This document shows, one piece after another, positions 1 through 11,176 of a stretch of 64,000 nt of DNA. The position numbers and the translations under genes are program-made. The stretch is from positions 8,290,001 to 8,354,000 of the forward strand of contig NC_092566.1 in NCBI RefSeq assembly GCF_037975245.1, read 5' to 3'. The notes beneath the pieces were generated by a model. The model saw only the letters and a program-made list of their open reading frames with translations, was not told the origin of the DNA and searched no databases. The DNA is from Apostichopus japonicus (taxonomy: Eukaryota; Echinodermata; Holothuroidea; Aspidochirotida; Stichopodidae). Every line of letters starts with the position of its first letter. Within the stretch, counting starts at the first letter, position 1.

Positions 1-319
1 CGATAATCAAACGATTTCAAACGATGTACCCTTTTTTTTTTGTAAACTCAGGTTTATCAGTTGAAAAACCTGGAATAGCAACGGATAATTTTAGTTTTTC
101 TTGAAATTCCTGGGTTTTCGCCATATAACCTTGGATTTTCAACCGATAATCCAGATTTGTCTACCGATAGGCTAATCCATGTTTTTCGACCGATAATCCA
201 GGATTTTCGACAATAATATAGGGTTTTCGACGATAATCTAGGATTTCCTTCGAAAATCCAAGATTTTCAATTGATAATTCATCTTTATCGGCGATATTCC
301 AGGTTTTTCAAGCTATCAA
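1..319. repeat. Degenerate 20-30 bp tandem repeat (TTTTCGACCGATAATCCAGG-like)
   Basis: Diverged units of the form 'GGTTTTCGACCGATAATCCA' recur about every 25-30 bp from the window start to about 310. They resume at about 681-790, after an inserted element at 320-680. No gene was seen in this stretch. Confidence 0.6.
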
Positions 320-680
320 CAGGGGCGTCGGAGCCGGTGCGGCAGGTCCGGCGAACGCCGGACCAATATTCACGGCGCTAAAAAAAAGAAAAAAGGAGGA
401 CTAAGAAAAAAAAATGGCAAAAAATAAATAACCAAAATGAAACATACTTCAAAATGTGTTTCAGAAGATTAGTCGGGTGGCAGGGGTCTTGTTTTCAAGC
501 TCGGGAAGTGCCATTTCCTGCAATCTGGGAGACATTTTTGCAAAATTACCTCCATTACGCTACGCGCCAACCATGGTGGCGCGTAGCATAGTTTGACCTA
601 CCTAACGCCCCCCGATAATTATGATAGATGGCCAAACTCTGATCTGCCGTACCAATCCCAAATAGCTTCCGACGCCCCTG
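320..680. mobile_element. Short TIR element interrupting the repeat array (361 bp)
   Basis: The termini are inverted over 13 bp: CAGGGGCGTCGGA at 320 and its complement ending at 680. The 5-bp ATCAA on both sides (315-319 and 681-685) looks like a target duplication. An internal perfect 11-bp hairpin (GCTACGCGCCA, 559-569, with 577-587) is shared with the elements at 34.5-36.0 kb. No open frame of note, so it is a non-autonomous DNA element. Confidence 0.65.
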
Positions 681-997
681 ATCAATCCAAGATAATAGTT
701 GAAAACCTGGGTTTTCGGTTTTCTACATAAGGTTTATCTGTCGATAGTCCTGGTTTTTAAACCAATAAACCTGGAATATCTATAGTTACTGGGCATTTGG
801 CTTGCGTCATGATCACCATACACATTCACATGCAATTTCGATGTGAGGGGACTAGGTCAATTGACAGTGGATAAGTTCAAGCGTTTGGTTTGCGAGGCCA
901 GTATCTATCTTGGTGACATTTGTGTTTATACATTAAGGGTTGGTAGATAGTCACAACAGTTTAAAGCCAAATCGAATCATCATCATAATTTTTGTTT

Positions 998-1374
998 AAA
1001 GGCATAGAAGACTCTCCCCAAACCGCCTGCGGCCATCATAAAAAGTTAACTTTCTGTTGCTCGCAAGTGACGTTTTGTTCGTGTCGCTACAAAATGCAAA
1101 CAGTAATTAAACGTGATACCTTGTTATCTTTAGCTGGACCTGAGATGTCCATCGCTGTATCGTGTATACACTGTGCTGTGGGTATTGACCGCAGCTACAT
1201 GTACTGACTGTACACTAGTGTCTAATTACCGACGATAGCAAGCTGTGTGTGTATTTTCTGGGATCGATGGTGGTGTGTAACACTTCTGTCACACCGCATT
1301 CGAAACAAGGTCAGATTACCGGCATTAGACGTTTCTTTTTGCGCGAGTCTTCACACCCTTTAAATCCCCGCAAA
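998..1374 (+). repeat. Dispersed repeat, copy 1 (about 375 bp)
   Basis: Highly similar to 30493-30860 in the same orientation, with a few substitutions and small indels. It starts near TTAAAGGCATAGAAGACT and runs to the CTTCACACCCTTTAAA segment. No coding sequence or terminal repeat was recognised, so the family type is unknown. Confidence 0.8.
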
Positions 1375-2324
1375 GGAGTCTGGTATTCATTGACAGACTC
1401 AGAGGCTCCTCTAAGAGCCGCGGTCATGATGTTGGGCATTGAACAAAATTAGGTTCACAAATTATTTTTTTTCGACCATGAAACGTTTGCAAGCAGCCAA
1501 GTAAAATAAGAAGGGGGGGGGAGGCAAAGGATTTTGGCCTTTAAAATCCGATATATAACACCAACTCTACCTAGGCTGTTCACGTTTACCGAAGAAAAGA
1601 TAAAATACAAAAACCTTCAGCTAACCAACGTGACATCAATTCACGTTGCGTGATCGCTACTAAATATTGAACCAATCCTATTTGCTCTTATATAGTAGGT
1701 GGCTTTATTTTGGTTCTTGTCTGGCATTTTAATTGGTTGTATGATTTGGGACGATTGTTGCTAGGGGTCAAAGTTAACATCCGGCCTACGTGACGGATAC
1801 GAGGCACAATTGTGCTGTGTTAGGCTAGCTATATGATATATTCTTGCTACACATAAGAGGCAAATGTAAGCGGCCTATGCTAGGAAGACTTTGGCTACAC
1901 AGTGTTGACAGTCAGGCTGCGCTCCCTACTGACGGGTGGAATCACAGTTTTTTTACGGGTAAATATTCACGTTATTCAAATTTAGCGAGTATTCACTTAA
2001 CGCTAGACGTTGTTTGTAATTTCATGGACTAATGCGGTGTGATTGAACATATGGTTATGCAAGATATCATAATATGTAAAACTAAGTCTAACTCTAGACT
2101 AAAGTTAGGCCTAAGTCCTAGTCCTACTCGTCCTAATGTAACTAAAGGAAGACTATGCTGGAGTGAAATAGCAACCGGCAACCAGTACTTTTTTTCCGGC
2201 CTTGGCCTTGTGCCAAATAAATATGTAGCCTTTTGGGTGGTTGTTACTTTTGTTCAGTCATTTTTTGGTTCTATCTTTCTTTTTTTTGCACACTTGAAAA
2301 ACTAGGACCTACAAAGTGTGGAGT
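1375..2324. other. No gene recognised
   Basis: Ordinary AT-rich sequence with a short G-run near 1514. It holds a TTAGGCCTAAG palindrome near 2105 and otherwise nothing supportable. Confidence 0.4.
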
Positions 2325-3098
2325 AATTATAGAATACAGGGCCACTCGATGATACTATCTGAGCATCCGGATGCGCGGATGCTCAGTCTCACCCCAGTAC
2401 GTATGTGAGTAAAATATGTCAAAGTCCCAGTTCTTTCTTTTTGAGTGGATGCGCGGATGCGTGGATGCGGAGTCAAAAATTTCCTAAGTCCTTTGCTAGT
2501 ACTTCTGTGGTGGAATTTTAGAGGGCGTCACACATGTACGGATGCCTTTTAAGAACGACACACTATTGATGTGGAATATCTTCGTACATACGGGACTTTC
2601 AGTATTGGAAATACGTGATGGTATATGTCGAAACTTTTTCGAAAATTATATAAGTCCATTCCTAGTACTCCCGGGGTGGATGCGCGGATGCGCGGATGCG
2701 GAGTCAAAATGAAATACGTGATGGAAATTAGAGGGAGTCAAAATGAAATACATGATGGTATATGGGGAAACTTTCGAAAATTATTTAAGTCCATTCCTAG
2801 TACTCCCGGGGTGGATGCGCGGATGCGCGGATGCGGAGTCAAAATGAAATACGTGATGGAAATTAGAGGGAGTCAAAATGAAATACATGATGGTATATGG
2901 GGAAACTTTCGAAAATTATTTAAGTCCATTCCTAGTACTCCCGGGGTGGATGCGCGGATGCGCGGATGCGGAGTCAAAATGAAATACGTGATAGAATTTT
3001 AGAGGGCGTCATACGTGTACGGACATGTACAGACACACCGCGCATCCGCGCATCCGGATGCTGGGAAGAGTTAATGAATGGCCCTGTATTCTATAATT
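2325..3098. mobile_element. TIR element carrying an internal 135-bp satellite (774 bp)
   Basis: The outer 20 bp (AATTATAGAATACAGGGCCA) is the exact inverted complement of the right end. Further in, AGCATCCGGATGCGCGGATGC at 2370-2390 is matched on the complement at about 3042-3062. The flanks allow a TA target duplication, but the palindromic edge makes this uncertain. The interior is filled by GGATGCGCGGATGCG words and a 135-bp tandem array. It is a non-autonomous DNA element. Confidence 0.8.
2651..2990 (+). repeat. 135-bp tandem array (about 2.5 copies)
   Basis: TAAGTCCATTCCTAGTACTC recurs at 2651, 2786 and 2921, an exact 135-bp period with almost no divergence. Since 135 is a multiple of three, it gives a repetitive 45-residue open frame (2625-3002). 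That frame is a satellite artefact, not a supported gene. Confidence 0.9.
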
Positions 3099-3317
3099 GT
3101 ACCCAAAGTACAACTTACAAGTACAACTACAAGAAATGTCACTAATGTCTAATGAAAAGAACTCGGTGATCATATTTCAGTTTCTTTATTCCATAATAGC
3201 CTAGGCCTAGTAACAGTAACACTTAACAGGAGCACCAAAAAGTATACCAAAACTAAACCACAGAGCGAAATAGCAGGGAGATTGCTTAAACAGATGTCCT
3301 TTACAAGTATAGTCAGT

Positions 3318-3765
3318 ATTGCGAAGTTCGGAACACTGCGAAGTTCGGACACCCTTAAGAAATACACAATTTCACGAAAAACTACAAACCTACAGTTATT
3401 TTCTCTCCAAAATGACCCGTGTGCAAGTAAGTACTTACATATTTGTCAATAAAATGACGGAGATCTATGAAGTATGTTATAATTACTGAAGAGCAACTGC
3501 GCCACTAATTTTATCACCAGCCCCACACTGTGGGTTGGGTGTCCGAACTTCGCTATACTCTAGAAAAGAAATACCAGTTCCACAATCATGAAGAATCTTC
3601 TTGGAATACAACGTGAAACAGTTTGCAGGAAAGAAAGTTTAGCCGTGTATCGTAATATAACACAATTCTCCCACCATATCAAGTATATTTTCCGGTGATT
3701 TAGACCAGAAGATATAGTTTTGGGGTGTTTTAAGGCTTAGATGTCCGAACTTCGAAGTGTCCATG
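3318..3765. repeat. Repeated GTCCGAACTTCG motif upstream of NCOA4
   Basis: GCGAAGTTCGGA occurs twice in tandem near 3320-3350. The reverse complement TGTCCGAACTTCG occurs near 3540-3556 and again near 3742-3756. Two of the copies (near 3337-3354 and 3539-3556) are inverted over about 17 bp. The cluster lies 450-900 bp before the first coding exon. It could be a short repeat remnant or a binding-site cluster; nothing here decides which. Confidence 0.45.
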
Positions 3766-4208
3766 CTACAGTTTTGTCTCACTATTGTAGCTACCATATA
3801 GACTAGGCTTACCATCCATCCTATAGGATTGGTACCTTGTGTTGCAAATGATATAAAACTATAGTAGGCCTAAGGTTTTTTTGCTCACCAGAAAGAACAA
3901 AAATAATTTCCTTCCACTGAGTATTTTACATGTTAGATGCATCAATTTTTTTGTTGAGGTGTTTATCCAATGCAGTTGGCTGGAAATACAGATATTAAAG
4001 TGGTTACTCAAATATTGAAATATACTTTAAATTTTTCCCATACATGACAAAATATCCATTTCTTAAATTTGGAATCCAAATTCCATAATGTAAATTATGC
4101 ATTCATATTGCCTCAACTATTGTGTCTACACATCTACATATTCTGTACTGTATCTTGAAAATTGCTTTCTTTCTTGTTATTCCATAAAGGAAGAGAACTG
4201 GTTTCCAG

Positions 4209-7200
4209 ATGGCTCAACAAAACAACCCCCAAGATGTCATAGTGCAGGCTGTCGATGTCATCTCCTCTCTTCAATCTTTCTCTGAGAGGATAATGCAAGC
4301 AAGGTCACAATTACAACAAAATTACTCTCAGGTAAACATATTCACTTTGCAACACAGTGTTGTAGACATGTCTCTCTATATCCTTCATGTGTTATTAATT
4401 GCTCTAGTATGCAACCTCAGTAAAACTACCACTTAGTGGGAAATAGAGAACTTTTGTTTTCATTACTTGCTGGAATCAAAAGGAATTTATGCGATGGTGA
4501 TGGTGTGTGTCCGTGCATGTGCGTGTGTATGTATGTGACATTTGTAAACATGGAAACTCAAAAAAGTTAATGGTAGATTTACTTCATACTTGGGATATGG
4601 ATCCGTCTTATTGAGTACAAGAAGCCAGTTGCTTTCTGTGAAGTTCAATGGTCACTTGGGGTCAACAAAAGACAAAGTCTGAAAACTTTGTGAACAAGAT
4701 ACCGTTGTTGAACTTCATTACATGGTATGTAGATTTCAGCTTGTAGAGTTGAGATTAATAAGCATGTAGGCAGCATCCATGGTTTTAATGAACCAATTAG
4801 CCTTGAGTAGCTAGTTATGAATTTGTTTGCATCTTCTATGGAGGAAAGCAACCATGGCCATCCTACTTTAGGTTTTCTCACTTTATATTGAAGTACAGCA
4901 TCTTGTCTTTACTGGGAGGACAAAAGATGGCTGAGGTGTGTTTACCACATTCCTTAATTAATAACTACTACATGTATAGAGTAGATAGTGGGTATACATT
5001 ATATACTGTGGATACATTTCAAAGATGGGTTTGATTGATTTTGGCAAACATTTGGAAATTTCCTGTTGCTCTACAATGATATTCATACAAATACAACATG
5101 TGTGTGGTCAAAATACCTTTTGTTTTCAGACTTTCAGAGTTCAGGCATTGATGAGTTCAATTACTTGGCAGGCAACATTCATTTTGTTAAAAAATGCTGC
5201 TTTAGGAAGGTGTCCTGAGTTAGGATCAATTGCAACCTGTGTAATATTTGGATAATTTTGTTGACAAATTGGCAACAAGATGCCAAAAGCTTCATTAAGA
5301 GTAAGATACTGAGTCAAAGATGTGTGATTTTCTTTGTTTGTTTTTAGACTAAGGAGGAGATCTACTCAGCCATATCACGACAGCTGGAGGCTTTGAGAGA
5401 CAGAGAAGTCTGGCTACTCAGTAAGGTAGATGCCCTGAGAGAAGTGAAGGAGGAACAGTTAGAGGCAGAGCTGTCAACCGTCACTCAAGGACTTGGTATA
5501 CTGGAAGAAAAATTAACCCTGTTGCAGAGATACCCGGACCAGCCACTGCTTATGACCGACCTCAAAGAAACTCTAAATCGGTAATGTCCAGACGAGGAAA
5601 TGTAACTCTTGAAAATAAATGTTAAAAAAGACCTTTATCTTTATAACATTCAGGAATATAAGGGATCCTAGTATCTTATATTTCTGTTAAAGTTGTAAAC
5701 AACATTCTTTTTAAATTTATAGTGATCTTATTTGAGCATGTCGCTTTTATACCATTTTACATAGTGGTACAAAAAAGTGAAAATTGCCTTTGTTTTAAGA
5801 TAGGGATATAGTGATTGACAACAGACACCATACACTGAAATAAAGAAAGAACAAAGGATTAGGTTTTGTAAAATCAGACAATTTTTTCCCCTCTTTTTGT
5901 AACCTTTGATAGAAAAAACAAGCTTGCCAAAGGATATGGTCAGTTAAACTCTTACATAAAAAAAGGCAAAAAAAGACAAAGAAGAGGAAAAAAAAAAACT
6001 GAAAAGAAAGGGTGGCATGTTGTTCAAGCCATGTGTAATACATTGCCTCTCATTTACTCGTCTCCATAATATGTCAGTATTGTACTCCTCTACTTGGACG
6101 TTGTGTCAAGGTTAACATGGTACACCCATCTAGTCTGCTGCGACCTACGGGCCTATACATTCCCTGTGTCATGTATTGTTGGAGGTTGTGTACACACTTC
6201 TCAACTGAAAGTTACTTAAATGGTAATTGTTCTGCTGTTTCTAACCAAGGCTTTCATTGTCTTTGGACATGTATATAACCTTCGAGTTTGTAACTAATTT
6301 ATGTTTATGAAATGATCTAGTTGCAATATAGCACAGAATGATGTATTGTTTTTAAAGTATATATGGTACATTTATGCCTAGTATGTAAATTGTAAGTTAG
6401 TGAAGATACTGAGTTGCTACGTGCATCTTTGGGTTTGTTTAACAATTAACTCAATGTCCGATGTTCTTTTCACATTACCAACATTTCCAGACTCAAGCAT
6501 TTAGACCAGGCACCCATGGAGGACCCAACTATAAGCATTCAGTTCCACGGCGACAACCTACGGAGGAAGATCCACAGTTTTGGCTCTGTGTCTTCAATTA
6601 AGCGCCCTCGCCTTGACCAATCCCATGACAGTACCGTCCACTCTACATCAGCACTGCAGCTTGAGTTCCAGGCTTTAGAATTGAAGGACCAAAAGGAGGT
6701 TGGTAATTTAGCCTCACTTCTTCTGTGTGTGTAGGAAGTTAATGTTGCCTTACTTCCTTTGTGTGTGTAGGGCATTCTTAAGAGTATTTCAGTAATTAGA
6801 TTATTGTGAAGAAATCCTTCACATCTTACCAAGAGATAAAACAGATAACCTTATTTGTGAGTACAGTCTTCAGTTACTCAAGGCTGTGTTGATTTCAGAT
6901 TTCCCAAGAAGAAAGATCTAAGGTGTGAGAGATGTACCTTAAGTCATTGCATACAGCTATCATGAGTAAGTGATCATCTTTATGGAACCTTATTAAGTGC
7001 AAGAACCTTGTTTATATATTTTACAGTAAATCTTCCAATTATCTAATGGGACAAGGAATCGGTAAGCTTTTTGGCTTGATGGTTTATTTCTCTATTTCAT
7101 CATCTGCAGCTCTTTGCCATATTTTCTGAAGCTCAGCCAATGTCGTACTGGTTGCAGGATATGAAGACGACTGAAGTATCTTGGCACAGCAGTAGTTGCT

Positions 7201-10200
7201 CCTTTAGTCCTTTCGGTACAAACATGAGCTTACCAGATTGGCTTGTCAAAGGTAATACCAGTGAAGGTTAGTTTGTCCTTGCAAGGTTAATGCTCAAGCC
7301 AGTCCTTGATTTGTTTGTTTATTTGTTACATGCAAGGTACTCAAAGATAGTCAAATCTGAGTAACAGTTGTTTTAGACTTACTTAATCCACAACACCCTC
7401 TTCTGTAGAGTAAATGGGTTTGGTTTCGTGTTCATGTCACACCCACACACACACCGACGCACACCCACACACACAAAGTAATGAATTGCATTTAAAGAAG
7501 CCTTAAGCCGTTTCAAACAGTGCAAACCCAGTTTTGTGGGTTTCATCAAACAAAGGTTTCTACCTTCAAGATATTTGTATTTTATGCAAACTGCTCTGGC
7601 CAGAAGTACATCGGACTTGTAAATTTTTCGACTTAGAAAGAATTCAAGTAAATAATATGTGAATTCCTTTTTCAGGAAATGACAAAACAGACAACAGCAT
7701 GGATGTAACTGAGGCTCCTTTTAACAATGAGACCGAAGGGAAGAATGCAGCTGTTTCATCTGATAAACTCTTGGAACAGATGGACTCCATCTTGCAGTCA
7801 CCTCATGAGCTGTGGCTGCGTGAAAATGAATCTGTTGGTACAACGTCAGAGGTGGAAGACCAGCTACCTTTGAAGTGAGTAGAATATGAGTGGTCAATCT
7901 AAGCTAGACACGGCGTATTCACCTGAATCTCCGGCAACATTTTCCATTTCTATTTTACGAAAACATGGTGAATAATTTATCCAGTACCGCATCGCAAACT
8001 GCTATGCAAAACTGGCAGATTGCTATACAAGTGCGAAATTGTATAGCAGTTTTAATACACGGGAGCCATAGCATTTTATAAGAGAAAGACAAAGGCCTTA
8101 TAAACTGCTACACAAAATTTGTACGCTGAATTAATCCCTGTCACATATGTCAGCAGTCCTGTTAACACAAAGAGGGAGAATGTTAAATCATACCTCTTTG
8201 TTAGCTTGACTGGCCTTATGATGAACCATATTTCGTTTAGATTCGGTTGGTGTCAAACTTGATTTGAAATTGTTGTTTCGGTTGGTTCGTTATAGTTTTG
8301 CCATTTTGACCAGGCCATTTAGTATTAACATATGATTGAAAAAACTTGGAAAATAATTGAAAAGTTATTTGTAAACTAATCAATCCAAGACACACAACAT
8401 CTTTTATCCTACAAATCTAATGCAATGTTTTATCGTTTATTTGGATTATCTTTATAAGCAAAGTGTTTTTAAATTTGCTGGACATTGGATATCAAGTCAA
8501 GTTCTGAAAAGAAAAAAAGCAGCACAATAAGTTCCACTATAATATTTGAGATTTTTAGATGGCCGTGCTGTTAAACAGAAACCTTGAAAATGTGCAACCA
8601 TTGTGATATTTATAATGTTATTTATAGGAGATTATTCTATCGTACATATCTCAGGTTGTCCTCTGGCATTCTTTTTGTGTGGTGGCCGCCTCTCTCTTTC
8701 ATGTGACTGCCTCCCAAAAATATATCCAATGTCGTCACCTTACTGTTTGAGAGAAGGAGTAAAAAATGCAATGATTGCAATCCAACTTTTTTAACACATG
8801 CCCTCATCTGACAAAATTGGCTGCGAACACTACATTGTAGCAACAACTAAGTTTTTCTCAGCAGTTTTTGTCTAATTTATTGTTAGGATGATTAACATAA
8901 GGATGTTTAACAAAATTTTCCGTTACCGCCAGTGATACAAGAAATCTCAGGGGAACCCCTGTATCTGCATAAAGTGATAAATGTTGACATTTTGTTTTAC
9001 TTTGGCATATTTATATCACTTTTTGCATGCTTAGTCGATTCTGTGAGGATTACCAAGAATGGCTGTTGGTACCGTCTCCGAATAAAGAGCAAGAGGTACT
9101 GTCTGGGTGTGCCTGTGTCAAGTCTGGCGATAAACCATTGGTGAGGATGTTCATACGGTTTATTATATAATTGGGCATCGGTGGTGTAATATAGCCACTC
9201 TTATTCAACTTCTCCCCCTTTATAATCTCATTAATTAGGAAGAAGTAAAGTTAACCACTCAATAGCACATTTAAGGGAACCAAATTTCATCTCTGCGATG
9301 AACAGATCGGTGGCCTACCTTGAGACAGACGTAAAGCAGGATCCTCTTTTGCTCTGATTGGTCTGAAATCGTGTTATTTGTGGCAGAGTTACACCTCATC
9401 TGCACAACTTTTGTTATGATTTGACAAGACTCCCACAGACATATATTTCTAAGCGTATAAGTATATATATATATATATATTTATATCTATTAATAAGCCT
9501 ATAAGTATATATATCTATTAATAAGCCTATAAATATATATATCTATTAATAAGCATATAAGTATATATAAATATCTATTAATAAGCATATCACAGGGACT
9601 CTTAAAGTGAAATAAAGAGAAACATTAGTTGGAATTACCATTTCCAGTAAGAAATGTCTTCCTCAGTTTATCTCACTGTGGAAACTTGTGAGTACAAAGA
9701 CTTCCCAAAATTAGAAACGGCAATGCTAATAAGAAATTCAAATTTTTTTTCCAGGAAATACTAAAACAGTGTGTTGTAAGGTTTTAAAGCTCTGTGTCCA
9801 TTTGTGGTATATCTATCAATTAAGAGAGATTCTCATTAATATCAGGGAACTGTGTTAGCCACATTTTCATAGTACTGAAGTACATGAGATATGAATAAGG
9901 AATAACAATGTTCTTTGCAAAAAATGTTAAACATCCTTGCCATGTTGTCGACTTTTTGCAAATGTTGGTAGCGTTTTGGTGTGCAATACCAGAGAAATTG
10001 TTCCCTGAGTGCAGTTATTATTTAATATCATAAATATTTAAATAAATGTCATATATAAAATGTTTCAAATATTAAAAAGTTGATTTTGTAAAACATGATA
10101 TTTTTCATTTCATTATTGATCATTTTGTTTATATATATTACAGGATATGGATATTGAGAATCTAGCCAGTTTAATCTGCATGCAGAACCATCAGTCCTTG

Positions 10201-10932
10201 GCAACAACAACAGCAACAGAGTCAGATATGTCATCCTGGTTGGTCCAGTCAGATCAGAAATCTGAAGAGATGCTGCCACCTATCGAGAAGGTCTGCAGGG
10301 CCAACGAGATCTGCGGGAGCTTCAGCGAATGTGTCTGCGATGAAAACTGCGCCGGAGGGATGATGCAGAGGTCAGAGGAGAAGAACGGTTCCTGGTTACT
10401 TGTCTCTGGTGAAAGTAGCAGCAAATGTAGTTTTGATGTGTTTGAAAAGGAATTAGTGGTTTCTGATTGGTTGGTCGGTGATGAGAATGTTAGCCAATCA
10501 GAGAGTGGAAAAGAGGCAAATTTGAAGTGGCTATGTGATCCGAAATCTCCAGAGAAGCAGCAGGAGGATATCAAGTGCCTTGACGAAGATACCTCCATGC
10601 CTTTATGGGATGAGGATGGTGGACTTAAAAAGGGCCCCTCTGAGGAGAGCTGGTCCTGTCCACTGGATGCACTCTACAAATACCACAGTACCTTTACCAC
10701 ATCCGATTGGTTGAAGAAAAGTCAAGACGATTCGGAGGACGTCGGGATGTGGTTGCTAAAGAAAGGAGACGAGATGGAGCAAGGGGAGGATAGCAATAAA
10801 TGGTTGGTTGAAGAAAATAAGGATGAATCTTGTCAGAAAGAAAAGGACCGTGTCAAGGTAGATCCATCAGCTTTCACGACGGTGTGGTCTGAGAGCAGCG
10901 AATGGCTGGTAGCAGAAAGACCGGTTTGCTAG
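4209..10932 (+). CDS. NCOA4: Nuclear receptor coactivator 4 (ferritinophagy receptor), seven coding exons
   Basis: Exons, each bounded by AG/GT: 4209-4331, 5348-5580, 6491-6698, 7110-7251, 7676-7874, 9035-9140, 10144-10932 (TAG stop 10930-10932). Junction phases agree throughout (0,2,0,1,2,0) and the product is 599 residues; human NCOA4 is 614. Residues 42-118 hold the NCOA4 N-terminal coiled-coil region, with RDREVWLLSKVD near 58-69 matching human RSREVWLYEQVD. FGSVSSIK near 149 matches human FGSLKTIQ. Residues 387-406 (VCRANEIC...ECVCDENC) match human almost residue for residue. About a dozen Trp-Leu motifs follow (SDWLV, EWLLV, MWLLKK, EWLVAE), a family hallmark. NCOA4 delivers ferritin to autophagosomes and lysosomes for iron release and is turned over through HERC2 when iron is high. 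The ATG sits directly after a splice acceptor, so the 5' UTR is probably in an unseen upstream exon. Exon 3 ends at a weak donor (GTTGGT), chosen because it keeps frame. Confidence 0.92.
6899..6922 (+). other. NCOA4: Possible NCOA4 microexon (24 nt)
   Basis: A 24-nt open segment lies between an acceptor (GATTTCAG) and a donor (GTGTGAG). It would add ISQEERSK in frame between exons 3 and 4 of the model. The joined sequence ISQEERSK-LFAIFSEAQPM-SYWL then resembles in shape the human ISMPEQKS...PFSEWL stretch. Inclusion would give 607 residues. It is speculative and needs transcript evidence. Confidence 0.3.
8021..8048. repeat. Perfect 10-bp hairpin in NCOA4 intron
   Basis: TGCTATACAA (8021-8030) and TTGTATAGCA (8039-8048) pair perfectly around an 8-nt loop. 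Related GCTATGCAAA and CTGCTACACAAA words lie on either side. Confidence 0.6.
9460..9595. repeat. AT-rich tandem repeat in NCOA4 intron 6
   Basis: TATATATCTATTAATAAGC(C/A)TATAA units repeat about every 30-38 bp, preceded by a short (AT)n run at 9462-9481. Confidence 0.75.
10144..10932 (+). CDS. NCOA4: NCOA4 last coding exon: cysteine cluster and Trp-Leu repeats
   Basis: This exon encodes residues 338-599. The cysteine cluster is at 10291-10350, with Cys at 388, 394, 400, 402 and 406. That spacing is identical to human C404, C410, C416, C418 and C422, the region linked in the literature to Fe-S binding and HERC2-dependent degradation; the literature link is recalled, not derived here. After it come SWLL, SDWLV, KWLC, SDWLKK, MWLLKK, KWLVEE and EWLVAE motifs in acidic, Ser-rich sequence. 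The human ferritin-binding segment contains Ile489 and Trp497. A SDWLKK motif lies in the comparable place, but an equivalent of the isoleucine is not obvious. The acceptor follows a TATATATTACAG stretch at 10132-10143. Confidence 0.92.
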   Translation, partial: DMDIENLASLICMQNHQSLATTTATESDMSSWLVQSDQKSEEMLPPIEKVCRANEICGSFSECVCDENCAGGMMQRSEEKNGSWLLVSGESSSKCSFDVFEKELVVSDWLVGDENVSQSESGKEANLKWLCDPKSPEKQQEDIKCLDEDTSMPLWDEDGGLKKGPSEESWSCPLDALYKYHSTFTTSDWLKKSQDDSEDVGMWLLKKGDEMEQGEDSNKWLVEENKDESCQKEKDRVKVDPSAFTTVWSESSEWLVAERPVC

Positions 10933-11176
10933 AGCAATCGAGCTAAGAATGAGCGAATAATTTGGTAAGGGTAAAAGGAATAAGTTACAACTAACATATA
11001 ATCAAGAAAAGTCCCAAGTATCATCAAGGACTGGTCAGGTCATCAGGTGAAGATCATTCGGCTAGTATAATGGGGAAAAAAATCGAAAAAAGGAGGGAAA
11101 AGACCAACAAAAAAAGGGAAAAAGGTGGTATAAACAGACGGTGAAATCTTATAATAATTAAGTGTAATTAAATAAA
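10933..11176 (+). promoter_or_regulatory. NCOA4 3' UTR with candidate polyadenylation signal
   Basis: AATAAA at 11171-11176 is the first canonical poly(A) signal after the NCOA4 stop codon, about 240 nt downstream. The UTR is A-rich. Alternative ends further downstream cannot be excluded. I looked at CAGTG loops near 11866 and 12076 for an iron-responsive element and saw no paired stem. Confidence 0.45.

Noticed and set aside
2625-3002. 125-residue open frame with 45-residue repeats
   Set aside because: It follows the 135-bp satellite inside a TIR element, and no start or family match supports a gene.
7158-7251. Alternative start of NCOA4 exon 4 at 7158
   Set aside because: It is in frame too, but the acceptor before 7110 has a better pyrimidine tract and adds a SYWL motif typical of the protein. 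The choice remains open.
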